From contig JAKNDB010000109.1 of assembly GCA_024305405.1 (NCBI GenBank), positions 4,836,001 through 4,900,000 of the forward strand: a DNA stretch of 64,000 bases, in the 5' to 3' direction. This stretch comes from Dirofilaria immitis (taxonomy: Eukaryota > Nematoda > Chromadorea > Rhabditida > Onchocercidae). The translations under genes and the position numbers were made by a program. This document shows positions 24,101 to 38,971 of the stretch, piece by piece; position 1 is the first letter of the stretch, and every line of letters begins with the position of its first letter. The notes under the pieces are model-generated. The model was not told the DNA's origin. It worked only from the letters and a program-made list of their open reading frames with translations, and did no database searches.

Positions 24101-27065
24101 TATTATTATAGTTAAATATTCAAATACTGCATGAACAGTTGCATGGTCTAAGTTTTTCGAGAGAACAAACTTCATTCTGTCTGTTAACTATTTATTCCTT
24201 TTCACCGATGTTGGTTTAAATTGCTATTTTCTTTAAAATGAGTAACAAGGAATCCAAAATTTTTGTCGAAATAAATGTGTGAAATAAAATAGAGATGACA
24301 AAGAAAATGTCAAATACACAAATGAATTTATAAACTGTTGTCTTCATCATTTAAAACTGAAATTTAGCTTCGTAAAATATCTGTCATTTATTTTAACTGC
24401 TTTTACTAAATAAGAATTCAAACTGGTCTTGAAATGAGTATATTAACTGAGTTGCCATAGCATAGTATCGAAATCTAGAGAAATGAAGGCGTAGGACAAC
24501 CACCTTAAACAAATCAGAACTATGCGATTTTGTTGTAGTTCATTCGGTCAGAAAAACAATAAATTTAATTAGAAACTGACGTGAGTACTTGACATCAATT
24601 TAGTAGTTGTGGCAAATCGAAATTTACATTGTAATAACCAAAATGATCTAAAATACTGTATAAAAGTGATTTATAAGATTGGAATCAAATTGTATAAGAA
24701 AAAACTATTTGAATGTTATTATCAAAAGAAGGAAATTCCAATTTAACCTAAAGCTTTGGTCGTTAGATGAATAAAGAAATTGTCGAAGCTACTAAATTTG
24801 TTTAGATCTGATTGATATTCGTTTCATAAATTTAAGGAAAAAAGGTTTCCTGAAGTGGAACAAATAAATGGCACAAACTACATATGATATAAAGACATTT
24901 ATCAACAAAAGAACTTCGGTCTTGCTGAAAATAATAATTTCTTTCATTATTGTATATTCAAATAAATCTAAAATCTGGCACAAGTAGCTAAATGAGTAAT
25001 AGTGCGATATTAGCTGATTAGTTCGGCATCAGACTAAAAATACAGCGTTAATGTAGCATTTGTTGCTGTGACGACTATATGCTTCAGAGTAATAAGCGAT
25101 GTATATCATTGTGTTCTATAGCATATCACTGACTAATTCCTATACCTTTAAAAAGCAGATACTTCTACAAGTCAGAAGTTAACATTTTCTTTTTTTATTT
25201 TAGCATATTTCTCCAAAGATTGACTTAAGTCTTTCCTTGAAACTTATGGAGTAATTGGTAGATCGTTTAATAACTTTTGCAAAAAAAAATTTCAAATAAG
25301 AAAGGATAGATTGTTATAACTGGTTAGAATATTTCGAGAAAACTCGCTTAAGCAGTAATTGAAAATTTCTACTGCTTAACCCAAAAGAATCACCAGCAAG
25401 TATTTAGAAATTGGGCGTTTGTTCTTAACAATTATAATTCGGCATCAATAACTTAACATCATGTTTTATACTTTTCATTTATGTTCGAAATTTTTTTTCT
25501 AGAAGAATTCGACTTCTTTATTATAAGGAAATAAGAATCTTTATCACGTAGATTTAGCATGCATGTGATAGAAATCACTGTAGAATTCTGTTAGTATTCA
25601 CGTTTACCGATTATTTGTTGTATTTCAGTTCTATTAGCTTTTTGGTCAGAATTAAGACACACCAAAAATGAACAGGTTTGCAACGAGTGACGGCCTCTTT
25701 CATCAGTAGGTCTGAAATTTTCTCACTAATAAACATTTCAGAACTGAACTACCTATTGGGAAATTGATGATTGAGGTCTTCTTTAGGAATACATTTCTTC
25801 GAGCTCTGCATCTCTTAAATCGTATTTTCTATAATTTGTCGATATCAGTTGAATGATCTTGCTATAAATTTTTTCTGAATCCCTTATTTAAATGATGGTT
25901 GCAAAGAAATCTCAGACTATATGATCTATAAAAAATAGAGAAACTGTGCATTTTTTTTTTAGAAATTTGAGAAGCCTTTATAAAGAAAACGTGAATAACT
26001 TTTGTTATCTTTCTAGCTGCACGTATGTATCAAGGAATCGTCTGATTTGAGAATTCAAATAAATTCAAGATCTCAAACTCACAATCCACTTTAGAGCAAA
26101 GAGATATTAAGGTGATAAGTTGTGTGAAAGTTCGGTTTTCAAATTACTCTAGAGTTAGTGTAGGAAATTCTTGTATTGTTGTTAGTTATCGCGAGGAATC
26201 GAACGGAGAATATTTATTCAGTAACAGGATTGTCGAATAATCTTTTTTTTGATAATGTGATATAGAGAAAAAATAAATATGATTAGGCAGATTACGGCAA
26301 GGAAGACGAATAATTTTTATAAAAAGGAGATCCTTTTGGATGTTGAACGAACCTTAAGAATAATTATATGTATTACCATATGTAAGTTGGGCTTACAATA
26401 TTACGTAAATACAATATTATGTAAATTACATGAGCAGTGACAAAATTAGTATTTTATCAAGGAGGAAATTGTATGGGAATGGTTTTCTCAGAAGCAGTAT
26501 TCTCACAACTGTATGAGATTTGAAGACTTTCTCACTATTATATATGAGATTTGTAAATAAGTTCCTTACAGATAGCTGACGAGAACCTTTGTATAAGGAA
26601 GAAATATATACTTTGTACAATCTAAATTATTGAACAGCTGTTTCATCACCGTATATAAAGTGATGCGTCCTTTATTCCGAAAGTGATTTTTTTTTAATAA
26701 TGAATTCTTTTAACTGTCTGCCTTATCATCACTCTCTTTCGGTTCTTTCCCACAGTTAGGATCAGATCCTTTTTACTCTCTCAGTTCTTCTATTTTTGTT
26801 AAAATATTCTTAATGGTTTCGATTATTTCTGAGTTCACCAATCAATTCACCGATTTCCATAGTCCTTGACATTTACTGTAATGAAGACTCCATTTGACTA
26901 TGTCACTGTCATTGATACCTTAAACTGTGCTCATGTGATTAGCATTCGTCGAGCTGTGATTGCTTTCTCCTTTTTTGTATATGAGAGATAATCGTTAATC
27001 GGATTTAAACATTCGAATCTATTCTTTGTTATACATTTAACGTATCTAAGAGTCAAATGGTTACC
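18171..27065. other. Long gene-poor stretch
   Basis: AT-rich DNA with no recognised gene. A TA repeat lies at 22,341-22,366. A minus-strand candidate mini-exon near 20,567-20,614 has a perfect donor (TCG|GTAAGT) and 16 open codons but only a medium acceptor (CACTGTATAG). Everything else seen is short frames and A/T runs. Confidence 0.4.
22341..22366. repeat. (TA)n microsatellite
   Basis: Simple TA dinucleotide run with one G interruption near its end. Confidence 0.9.
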
Positions 27066-27153
27066 TTGATTAAACTATTTGCTAAATCTACTTACTGATT
27101 AAACTACTTACTGAATTAAACTACGTTATCTTGATTAAACTACTTACTGAATC
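27066..27153. repeat. Short imperfect tandem repeat
   Basis: About four degenerate copies of a unit close to GATTAAACTACTTACT, with spacers of different length. It adjoins the low-coordinate edge of the BEL/Pao remnant and could mark where that element was truncated. Confidence 0.6.
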
Positions 27154-27229
27154 GGCTTGGATCTATGAATGAAAATTGTTGATTCTTAGTCATTTGGGTA
27201 ATCAAATTTACATCAGTCCACATTGGCTT

Positions 27230-28400
27230 CTCTCTATTCGCTACTATCACGTTCTTGTGCTCGAAATTCCCATTGTAGCCACTCGCTTTCCTCCTCTTTT
27301 AACCATGGTGGTCTCTGCCACCACGAATTGTGAATTTTGAAATTTTTAGGAGAAAGTCCTCCTGTGGCCATATCCACAGGGTTTTAAGTATGTAGAGAGA
27401 GAGTAATGGAAGTTTAATTTCGCCTTTCGAATTTCGAATTTTTTTACTCGATTCTGGATAAATTTTGGATGTAATTTAGAATAATTCTTCATTCAATACA
27501 ATACACATTTAGAATCAGATCATAATGTTACCTTTTTCTAAATCTAACTGATTTAGTACAAATTATCTTGCTCGTACTGCGATGAGAATAACAAGCAGTT
27601 CTAATCGGGATATAGTCATTCCTTTAATCGGCGCTATACTGGATTTCGCATAAATTAGAAATGATTCCTTACCGTGCATTCCTTTTCGGAATTTGTATAT
27701 TGCTGTTGCATACATCATACTTGAAGCATCGATAAATATATGAATGTCTATATACTTGTGAGAATGGTTACAAATCGACGCAGTTATTTCATATATGTCG
27801 TCTTGTCGTTAGGAAGAAATTCCCAAATCTATTAATCTTCATAGTTTATAATTTGAACCCATGAATTATTTTTCCTCCATAAGTTTTGAATTACTGTTAT
27901 TGGAACTTAAAATCCCAGGAGAACATATTGTGATGCAACAAATTGAAGAGAAGTTCTTTTAGTTAATTCATTGCTCGTCCACTGTTTATTAGATAAGTCG
28001 GTAACCCCACTGTATCACACATCTGTCCTTTCTTTTCTTTATATTTAATTTAGATAAGATAGGACTCAGAGAATTTTTCAAATCAGATCGTTTTTCTTTG
28101 TCTTTAAAATCTATCATACCTCATATTTTTAAAAAAATATTTTATGAAGACTCATGAAAAATATAGAAATGAAGAATTTGGAATGGATCAATATTAGCAT
28201 CTAGAAGTACTTTCTTTTAAAAAGCCTGATTAGTCAAGAAAAGGCACAATTTTTTTATTGAAAGCTTATTTTTCATGGCTCATTATCGAAAACACAGAGC
28301 CATTACGACGTATTTATCCAAGCAAATTTCCCAGGAGATTTAGAATCCCTGACTACAAGTTCCGCGCGATATTAAGAGAAAACATCATTCAGAAATGACA
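27230..28400 (-). mobile_element. Decayed BEL/Pao retrotransposon pol fragment
   Basis: Conceptual translation of the minus strand gives BEL/Pao polyprotein landmarks in the right order. About 28.24-28.40 kb is loosely like the reverse transcriptase. Near 27.86-27.98 kb is the connection segment (FVASQYVLLGF, then QNLWRKN.SW, matching the family's PLGF...LW...W pattern). At 27,560-27,747 is RNase H, with the DAS motif (FIDASSMMYATAIY) and SRLELLVILIAVRA. At 27,230-27,385 is the segment after RNase H (NPVDMATGGLSP, then WWQRPPWLKEEE, like the family's NPAD.A.RGL...WW.GP.WL). In-frame stops and frame changes interrupt it, so it is dead. I see no LTRs, gag or integrase. The family call rests on recognised motifs and was not searched. 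Confidence 0.85.
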
Positions 28401-31400
28401 AAGACCGCTTTTTTTTTAGCTATTGCACTTAAAAAATAACAGCTTTTGTTCTGATTTATATGCATTTTAATGCACTCAATCCATTACTCATCAGAAAAGA
28501 TTCTTCAGAATCCATAATGCTTATTACTTTACTTATATAGACGTATAAGTATGCAATTCCTGATTAAATTTCGAATTTCTCTCAAGTCGTAGTTTATGTT
28601 CCACTAAAATGAAGTCAAATTTTTAAAAATGAGATGTGATCTGGGAAAAGTGAATTTGATAAGTGAATAAAACGGTGCTTGTACAATGATTTTTAAAAAT
28701 TGACTATTCGAGCTTATCAGGCTCACCTAAGCAAATTGAATTAAATCTGAATCAACATTGTTTGCATAAGGTGGTACAGTTGCTCTTATAAATCCAAATA
28801 ATCAAGATCATGTTACGTTTTGCACTACTGATAACTATAATTTCATCAAAAATAAAGTCTGCTCTCTGCATAGCAATTCCTTTAAAAGGATAAATAGTGA
28901 CAAACGAAATCATTTATAACGTATGAATAAAAGTCGATAAGTGTTCTTATGTTAAGCTGTTCAAGCTATGGTATAATATATTTTGCTTTGATATTGCACT
29001 AAATATATGTTATATCCCAAGATTTTCAAACAAAATAATTTAAAACAAAGGAAAAATGAGATAAAAACAATCAAAAAACTCATCAAAACGAATTATCTTA
29101 TCTTTAACGTTATTATTTGTTGATTTGCTACAGTTCTCGCAATAAGAAATTTGATTTCCCATTTCATTTTTAAATATAGATTCTTTTGCAATAATAATCA
29201 AATACTACATTGACCAGTTACCATTTCGTTATACACGCTTTTTCATTTTTTATTAGACGACAAGTGACTTTACTTTTTGAGATTTTCGAGCAAACTATGA
29301 ATTAACTGTTATTTTCTTCTGCATATCCTATAATCCTGAATGGTAATTTGGAAAATTTAGATTAGAATTATAATTTCTATGATATAATGAAAAGAAAAAA
29401 ATTTCTTCGCTTACATTATGAGTTTCAGTATTTCATTATTCGTGCATCAAGTGACAGATGACAGATTTTATATTCATCATTATCAGGAAGTTTCAATTTC
29501 GAACTTCTTATGAAGTATCAGAACTAAGCAGGTCGCTTTTAATCAAATACTTAAACAAACGTTTTACAAGAAGTTCAAAACAAATAAGACAAGAAGTAAC
29601 ACTACATAACCAATTTTTCAGATAGGAATAATGATGGCCTGCATGAAATCGTGTGGTACAGTAAGATTGCTATCATTGAATTTTTCTTTGGTTAATAATT
29701 CTACAACTCTTTGTTTGTACGGTAATTCCTAAAGAATGTTATCTGAAAATAACATATAACTGGCGCTGGTCTTATAATTGAGGAATTTAAAATAGTTTTG
29801 GTTGAAATTGTAAAGATTACAGTTTATCGAGCATTTAAGTTTAGATTCGCCTGATGTAAATTTGAGAGAACTTGTTTTAGTATCTGAGTATTTCAACAAT
29901 ATTTTGTAGTATTGCCAAATTGTAAAATCGAAAAATCCTCTTGAAGAGTCTAAAAATTCCTTCGAAATAAAAGATTTCTCCTAATTATGAAACTATGCCC
30001 GTTATATTTTGGTTGTACTACTTAATTTAATTCTAATGACATTAATAACAGTTTTTAAGCTCGAAAATATGAGTTTGTCATCTCTAAAATAGGTTAACAA
30101 AAAGAAAAGGTAAATTATTGGTATAATTTACTAATCTAGATTACACTTTGTATCAAAATCAAAGTGATTGAATGATTTCATGTGCTTTTTGGCATAGCTT
30201 TAACTTGATCTATAACCCACATGCAGATACCAAAAATGTTGAAATGTTGGTTATGATACGATATAACAGTGCGTATTTGAATGGATCTGAATCGATTTAG
30301 CGTCGTAATGGTTGGTCTATGCATTGCACTCGCCGCAAATGTAACTGGTTCAGTACTTCTACAATGTTTAATTTCTACTGCATATATCTTTTTATTTTCC
30401 ATTTATTTCATTTTTAGTCCCAATCATTTGTGTTTTTAGAAATGCTTTCAAAAAAAAAAACAGAAAAAAATTGAACATTTGATGCAGGAGAGATAAAACT
30501 TGTCACTGGCTTGTGCTGGACAGTAACATATGATGTTTTGTAATAGTTTCTATTTTTTGTAATATGCTGCTTATCGTATTAACACTCACGAAGCTGTTCT
30601 TTTTATAAACACTCAGCACTAATACATCAGTGCAGGAAGCGTTGCATTATATTAAACCCCAACTATTTTAGAGTTCATCAGAATGCAGAGAAATTGCTTT
30701 AGTTTTATAAAACAGTTGCTGAGTAACCGAGTAATTATAGTAGGAGAATGAAATCGATAAGAAATGCAGCATTTTCTGCAAAATTTGCCCCGTCATAGTT
30801 GAGTAGATATAATACTTCTGTATTGTGTGGTTATAAAATGCAATCTTTATCAGATGATTCTGTTTGGATTTCCAAATTAAGCACGAATTCAAAAAGAATA
30901 ATTAATAATAATATATTTGCTCAACCGTACCTGATTAAATCCTTTGGTTTGTAACATATAGCCCGTGTTCAGGTTTCAGTTTTCAATGTTTAGTTCAATG
31001 AAAGCGACATAATTGAGTTATTTTAACTAAAAGTTCACTTTTATTGAGGAAAATTTGTACCTCCATTATATTTGCCTACCTTTTTATAAGACTGGACTGA
31101 TTAAATTGGAAAGTTTGGCAAGCAAAGAATGATTCAGCCAGTAAAGTTTTTAATTTATAGAAGTATATGTAGTTTCTACTTTGACGAAGCCTGTTGCTAT
31201 TTTAATATATGAAAGACGAATAATTTCTTGTGAAAATGAAATAATCAATGATTTTCAAAAGATTTCATTTGATCAACTCACCAGGATAATTAAAGGACAT
31301 ATTGATGTTTTACAACAGCTACAGAGTCTTTGCTTCTGATGAATACGATTTTGTAACTTCTACTCTCAATAATCAGCGTTAGTTTTTGACCTCATTCTAA

Positions 31401-34400
31401 ATTTCTTGAATCGGATTGAAGATTTAATCTCAAGACCCACCTGTTCGATTTGAATTTTTTAGTGTGCTGTAGAATTCTTTGTTTGTTGAACTTTTCACAT
31501 TGATCTCTCCTGTCTAGCGAGAGTAATAAGCAAGTATAAAATAATACAAATTTGTTTCAGAAAAAAGATTTTAAACTTCGTTTAGTAGAGGATTTCATTA
31601 AAAGTACTCTTTTACATGAAGCTATCTCAATCTGTACTTTTAAATGTGATTGTCGAGATGGTCTTTTTAACCTCCATTATTTTATTTCGTCAAGTTAATA
31701 TGACAAAAGGTGTAGTCGTTTATGATCAGATAGTCCTAAGGATTCTAGGAATGAATTTCTTTGATTTTCTTGTATAAGTTCAGATATTTTCACAGAATAT
31801 TTCATAAAATTGAATTACCAAAATTTTAGTAAATGTTATGGGCATCAGAAATTTCGCTTATTCCTCGATTGGTAATGTAAAATCTTAATGAAGTACACCA
31901 TTTTCAGTGAAATCTTAAAATTCAGCCAAGTAATCTGCTAAATTATCCAAGTAATCTTTACAGCTTTATCGCTGTTAAGTGCATACATGCAATTTAACAG
32001 AATTCTGTGACAAAAAACTTTCGCACATTACTTTTAATGCAGTAAACAAAAATTTCTAATGACATTTATTTTCGTCACAATCCATAATGCAGTGATAGAA
32101 ATTTGCTGGATTTCTATTGTGTATTTTGCAACCATGTCATCGATTTCCTTCTAATCGCTATAGATTTTTGCATATAAATTTGAAATGTGTAAAAATTTAA
32201 TACGTAGTAATTTCGAAAATTTCCTTTATTGTATTGTTAGCATCATGTTTTTAGTCTCATTACTGTGGAACTGAGCTCAAGTTAACGTCTTCAACTGAAC
32301 ATTCGAAAATAGGGAGCTTTTCAAAAGTGCAAAATTATCGTTCTCCGACTTCAAACTTGCTTCACACTTGGTTGAGATAATCAGTTGAATATATTTTAAG
32401 ATTTGGAATTACAATAAATAATGTCTTTGTACTGACCATTTGAATTTTTATTCTTCGTCAATTCCAAATCTTGATTTCCTTATAAATATTCAGTTGCAGC
32501 TATTTCTTTTTCTCGATCCCGTCTCTTGAAAATAACTTTCAGCTGTTCTTTTGTAGCTCAAATCGGATATGATTGGGTGTGTAACTCATCAAATCAAGTA
32601 TCACGAAAGTTTTTGTAAATTGGAGAAAATGACAGAGAACTACAGTAAAATTTGTGTGAAAAAACAATATACTGAAAATTAGTCTCAACAAACACAATTA
32701 CATTGTTTCGTTTTTTTTTTTTTTTTTTTTTCAGCTGTGCAAGCAAGATTTCGATTAATGTAATGGTCGAAATAGGCAATAGCGGTATTCTGAGTCGAAT
32801 TTGGTAATAATACCACTGATACTAAAGTTTGACCTTATTGAGGAAAATAAATTTATCGATCCCTATTTTTGCCTAAAAGGATAAGTAACGAATATCCCTA
32901 GCAAAATTATCGCTTATTTTTATTTTCCGCTTTCGGTAAAATTCTTGTTTACATACGTTTCACAATGATCTCTATGATGGCTTGAGAATCTGATGCTTAA
33001 GTGTATTATCCAAAAACTGCAGCTAGAAATCAGTAAAATATTTTGAGATGCAATGAGAATATGCGAATCTTAATATATTCATGGAGTAATAAACGCGATT
33101 AACATAATAAGCAGGAGCTGAAAGCATCATCGTTGAAATAAATGTAGTGTCAGCAAAGCTGTAACAATAAAATGGTGTGAAGTTGCTTAATATTATTTGT
33201 TATTTAATTGCTCAACATTATTTTACTGAGTTCAAGAAAAATGAATATAAAATGTTACTTTTACGCATTGAGTCTGTTTATGCAGTGAATTCAGCGAAAG
33301 AATTTTTGATGAGAACATAATTCAATTTGTGTAGTAATTATTTAAGCTATTATTAACTTTTGGTACAAATTATTTGAGCTAATATTGACGCTTGATGTAT
33401 TTAAGCTGTTCAATATTATACGACGTCCATTCGAGCGACATGTTAAAAATATCGCAACTCACTAGCACAACATGGATTCCAATGCTGAATTTCATAGTAC
33501 AAGTTAATGAAGACGAACATTCGTTAAAAAATATTATGATATACCATCGCTTCTATTCATGAATAGTGAAAATAGATTTTCCTCAATAATAACTATTTAC
33601 ACTCAAAAATTATAAGTACATAACAGAAATTTGGTTTTTGTTTATTCGAATCTATTCACAATTTACTTTAATGTCAACTGTTACTAATATTACTTTTCAA
33701 ATAATGGGTTTTGTGGGATTTTGATAATTCTGTACTGTTTGTACAGCACATTCGGCCAGATTTATCGTAGTAGCAGGAAACAATTGTTATTATGCTTTGA
33801 AATCATTTTTACTGTATTTCGTCTTTTTTCATCAACTGAGATTTTGGGGATTGGAAGAATATTTAAAATTTCGTCGAAATCAGCAATTAAAAAGAAACAG
33901 GTATTTTAAAAAGTTACCCATAATTATCATGCAAATTTCGAAACATTCTCTAAATATGGGTTATTTTTAAGTAATGATAATGGTTGCTAGTGGATTTGGT
34001 GTTTATACGGAATATTTGAATAATTAAGCGGTACCAAAGTTGAATATTTCTTTCAAGAAATATTCGGAATTGAATATCAAAAATTCATTTTTGGTACGCA
34101 TTACTTCAATAAATTGGATATTATATAAAAAAGCAAGAAAGTAGTTCATTAACTTCCAGTTTATGGGAAACATCATTGCACTTGGAGTTTTCGTTTTGAT
34201 CTCATATTGGGATTTAATTGTATTATTTTGTAGTGAAATTCTTGCCTTACACATAGTTCAATACCCTAAAGTTTGGGCTAAAAATCTCCACTACTGTAAT
34301 TAAGTTTTAGCTCTAACTTTAAAGTATTGCTTAATGTGTACGATTTTTAGATGAAATGAAATTATTTTTCTCTTTCTCACCCGAAATTTCCTTTATCAAA

Positions 34401-37400
34401 TCAAGAAAATTCGTTACTCAAGAATCATGCGTATATTTAGCCACAGATTTAAAAATTATTAGGGAAGCAGTTTTTCGGCAGTATTTTTTTGGCAGTATCA
34501 TTATAAAAAGAAAACTTTATTTTCTAATGTCAATGAAGTACCTTGGCCAGTGAATTCAGAGCGAATGATAAATAACTGATAAAACAGAAAACTTACTGAA
34601 TTCTATAATCAATTCTCTTCCCTGCATCATTGATGAAACCAACAATTTTATCCACCTTCTTTAATCTTGTTTATGATTCATCCAGAACTACAAAAATAAA
34701 TGAAGAGAACTAATGTCTAATTAGCACTTTCCTTGAAGCTCGCTTTTGCAAATTGTAACATTTTATTTCCTAATTCATATCTTTCATTCTTGTCACAATT
34801 GTAAATCGAACCATATCTGACAATCTTTGCTATCTGAAATATCAATCTTGTTTTATTTCATTTCCAATTGGGTTATGTTCTGTCCTCAGATGCATAATGC
34901 TTCAAATCGAGAATCTGAATTGAATAACGTATATTTCTTTCAAACGTCTTTAATAACACAGTTTCTTAACACTTAATTACTTTAGAATGTTGTAACCGGG
35001 AACAAAGAAGATTTTTCCACAGAAGTTTTCAATTCTTAGAATTTTAACCACTTGAATGTTCGTTTCTTTTTTTCTCCTGCGTTTCACATCGAATTTCCTT
35101 CCACGCAAAACAAGTAGTGATTGAGCAAAATGTAATTCGATGAGCTATTAATTTTGCCGAATGATTTGTGCAATCACTATATTCAATGATGCAAAAATTT
35201 TGAAGCGACAAAAAAAACTAACAGTCATTAAGTTGATATTCAGGAAATAAGCTATCGCCAAGAAAAATTTTTTTAAATAGCTCTTCTTGGGTTTGCTGAA
35301 CAGCACAACACTGGAAAAAAGCTTTCGCCTTGAAAGCGAATTTTTTCCCAATATTTGGGTTACAAATAAAAAATTTACTCAGATTCTTTGAAGCTTTAAT
35401 GGACAGTGGATAGATTAATGAAAATCTCAGGAATGATACTGTATTTCTGGACAATAAAAAATGAATGTAAGATTAAATAACTATGCAGGAAGTAAGGATA
35501 TAGAAATGAAAAATGTATTTCAACACATTTAGAAGCGTTGGTTGAATAGAAATTTTGATCACGCTTTTTATTAATATATATTTATTTTAATTTTTAACAA
35601 GTTCTCAAAGTGAAGAACTGCGTCAAAAGAGCATTTGTAGAAACTCACTATTGTCTAGTGAGAATGTAACAAAAATCAAACTTCCTAGAGATCAAACTTT
35701 TCGCAATAAATTTAACCTTTTAGTACAAGTAGAAAAGTTAAAAAAACTGATTTCAGTTCCAACTAAAAAAGTTGCATAAGCTAAGTAATAAATTGATTTC
35801 ACACTTTTTGCTTAGTTGTACCAAATATGAAAATTGTATTGAATTTTAGTTTTGGAAGTAGTGTTTGCGGCAGTCAGTGATAATGGCATTAGCTGAATAA
35901 CAATTATGAATTGCACAGAATTAATGGATAAAATTAAAAAAATTTTATGATAATTTCTTCTACAAGTTCCCTATAATGGAATACCCGACAGGAATGATAT
36001 GCATCATTTTGCTTCTGACAACGAATGTTTATATTCCCAGCACTATGCAATATTTTTATCATCTTAAGTTCTTTTTTTTGGATTGATTTTCAATAATTGT
36101 GCTTATCTTTAGAATTTGTTTTTCAAATTAAAATTCCTCCTGTTTTCAAAGTGACTTTATTTTTTACCATTCATTTTTAGAGTTTGTGGGAAGAGTTCCG
36201 AAAATAAAAACATTTTAACAAAATTAGTTGTCTAAAATGGATGATGTTAATTTCTAATTGAGCAGCTTATCATATTGTTTCATTTACATTTTTTGCACGA
36301 ATGTAGTAACATACCATTTACCTGGTTCAACTTCAGACGTTTCATTTTCTTGATAATTGAAGGCAAATCCATGGAATAAATTAACCTTGATATAACCTTA
36401 TAGTCTTGACGATGTTGATAATAGCAAAACTGCATTTTTGAAATCGTTTCTTGGTAAGGGCGGAATGAATTAGCCAGCTATCTCAAAAATCGGCAAACTA
36501 ATATAGATGAAAATCACATGATCTATGGTTTTAAATAAATTTTGTTCCACACTGGCGAATAATTTCCATTTATTTATTCCTTTAGTTATCTGATTCTCTC
36601 TTCTTGCTGATCATAATAGCATCCTGGACTGCTTGAAATTGGAATAATCCAGTTTACAACTTTAGAAGTGCTTCTAATTTGCACTAGGATTTTCAAAAGA
36701 CAACATTTTTTTATTTTTTGTTCACAGCTGAGTTGTTTATGAATTTCTGAACATTGTGCAAGCTATTCGAACTGGTAAAATCTGTAGGGCCCCACACCTA
36801 ATATTGATTCGTTTGATGTTCAAAATGGCGTATGGAAATCATGCATTCTTGATTTTTTCAATATCAAAATTGATGAGACAATTTGGATGATATAAATATA
36901 TACATATAGAAGATTTTTCCATTAAACGACGCAGCAATATAATTATAAAGGAATCATTTCGTTTTGGAAAAAATTTCCTTTCCTGTCACTGTCTGCTCCA
37001 TAAAACATACAACATCCTCACTTTAATGATCATTGTTATGTTGATGCCATATAGGATAAACTTGTATTTGGCAAGACAGTAATCCCTGTTTAAGTCAAAG
37101 AGCGTTTCGGCAACACATTTCTTTTATGTGTAGAACATACAATAGCAAAAAACTATTTATTTTTTTTTATTTTGTACTTTCCTGCCTTACATTTTCTTTT
37201 CAATTTTGCAAACTTAGGCTGTTCTATTCTTTGAACTGAATGCGAGAAATTTTGTGGATTGTTTTTATCAATTTATTTGTTTGTATTCCCCACTACTTGA
37301 AATCCAAAATTCTGGAACCGACATCTCCCGAAGATGATATGCTGTTTCCGTGCTTTATTCAGATCCGCAGTCATATTTCACCTGCTAAATATAAAAAATG

Positions 37401-38971
37401 GCAGATCATATAAAGCCATGAAAAGGCATATGATAATATTTCCACTGTTAACTATCGATACTAACGACTGAATTACCCTATATAATTGCTGCTATTTGCT
37501 GACATTGAATATAATCAACAAAATATCTATTTTCTCTAACATTCTTCAAGGTGTCGAAAAAGAATATTTCAGAAAATATTAGCTCATCAAGATGAGTATC
37601 AATCACCTATTTTGATTTTGCACAAATATAATATAGTTTTCAACAGGAAACATCGTTTAACAAGCCCTTCTCCAAGTAATTGCGTATTCTCTGTAAAAAA
37701 ATCAGTATACAGTTATTGAACTTAGCTGGAATAAATGATGCAAATCAAATTAATATTTTTCATCCAATCGAGAGATTATAACAAATGAAATTATGTGACT
37801 TCATAATAGAGTTGATTACGAAAACTTTTGCTGTCGCTAAGTGTTGGAAAGAGTCTAATGTAAACTGGTTATCGGTTGATGACGTTACGTGTCTCGAAAA
37901 TAACACATTCGTTAAATTATATGCTTTTTTAACGGTATTACTTTTAGCTCTCCATATTTCTTAACTTCCTCAACATGCTCTTTCGTTGTCCGCACCGACA
38001 ACAAGTTACTTTAATTAAGGTAGTGCCTTTGATGAAATTGCGGTAATAAAATTTTCAATAACGGTTAACAACGGCAAAATCTTATGTGGTAATGTCATTT
38101 CTAATCAGCAGAGGCATGGTATTTAATCTTAGCACTTTCTGTTCAGATCAGGTAAACTTGAATGTTCTAAAATATTGGAAACAAACTGCACCTTACAAAA
38201 TGAAATTTAAATTTGATGCACTCGATTTCCGACATTGGTGATGGGTGAAATGATGAGGGTAATTCGTCCTGGGAATATAAGTTTTAAGTTGGAATGGGAG
38301 TTTTTTAGGTTCCTGTCCAAGAATTTCGTCTTATTTTGAGTGATATGGTAACACTTGTAACCTATTCAGGAGACTGAAACACCAACGAGAGACCCGATTA
38401 AAACCGTCGTGGAATTGCTTGCTATAGAAAGAATAACATGAAGTTGAGTTGCCTTTCGGCAACCGTTTGCAATTGCGCAGTCTTTTATTCCAAGCCACGT
38501 GTTGTAGTGTCGATTAGTGCCATATTCTGTAATGACCTTTCAACTATTAGTGCTGCTATTTGCTTTATCTCCTGCTCACGAATATGTTGATTTCCAAATG
38601 AACCGTTTCATCGCTCTCCTGCTTCTCCTGACTTTTTAAGTCTCTCTCGTTATCGACAAGATAGAATACGTTTGGACAAGCAATTAAAAATACCTTCTAG
38701 TTGGTATGTCTGACACGCATTAAGGATACCGTCGTTGAACTTATTAACTTGAATGGACTGCACTTTTCTAATTGTTGTATAGAAATTGTTGTGATGGTTC
38801 ATTAATCAAATTTCTGTATATTATGAAAGCTGTACTAATGCTTTAGTGAAATAAAAGCTGGCAAATACTGCAATAAAATATAGTATAATGAGATATATAA
38901 ACAGTTCACTTATACTCATAGAGATCATATAATTTTATCATCTTTCGTATACTATATTATTTGATTTTTAG
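28401..38971. other. Long gene-poor stretch
   Basis: No recognised gene. It holds a T-run (about 32,709-32,731), a perfect palindrome at 34,041-34,064 and scattered short frames. A GC-richer patch at 38,380-38,560 contains an ATG-started frame of about 53 codons (start near 38,440; MKLSCLSATVCNCAV at its beginning) of unknown meaning. Frames at 35,148-35,454 (minus) look like chance. Confidence 0.4.
34041..34064. repeat. Near-perfect palindrome
   Basis: Arms GAATATTTCTT and AAGAAATATTC separated by two bases. It contains the TTCnnGAA-type core seen in heat-shock elements, but the pentamer spacing is not a clean match and no gene is close. Confidence 0.7.

Noticed and set aside
26194..26204. 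GGAATCGAACG, resembling an antisense tRNA T-loop
   Set aside because: No acceptor stem, anticodon arm or D arm can be drawn around it.
27306..27380. Three successive small hairpins, including CCTGTGG/CCACAGG
   Set aside because: They fall in the former coding sequence of the BEL/Pao remnant and are explained by its codons.
32709..32731. Long T-runs (also near 15,728, 58,493 and 50,648)
   Set aside because: Homopolymers are common in this genome type. No adjacent element suggests a retroposed poly-A tail.
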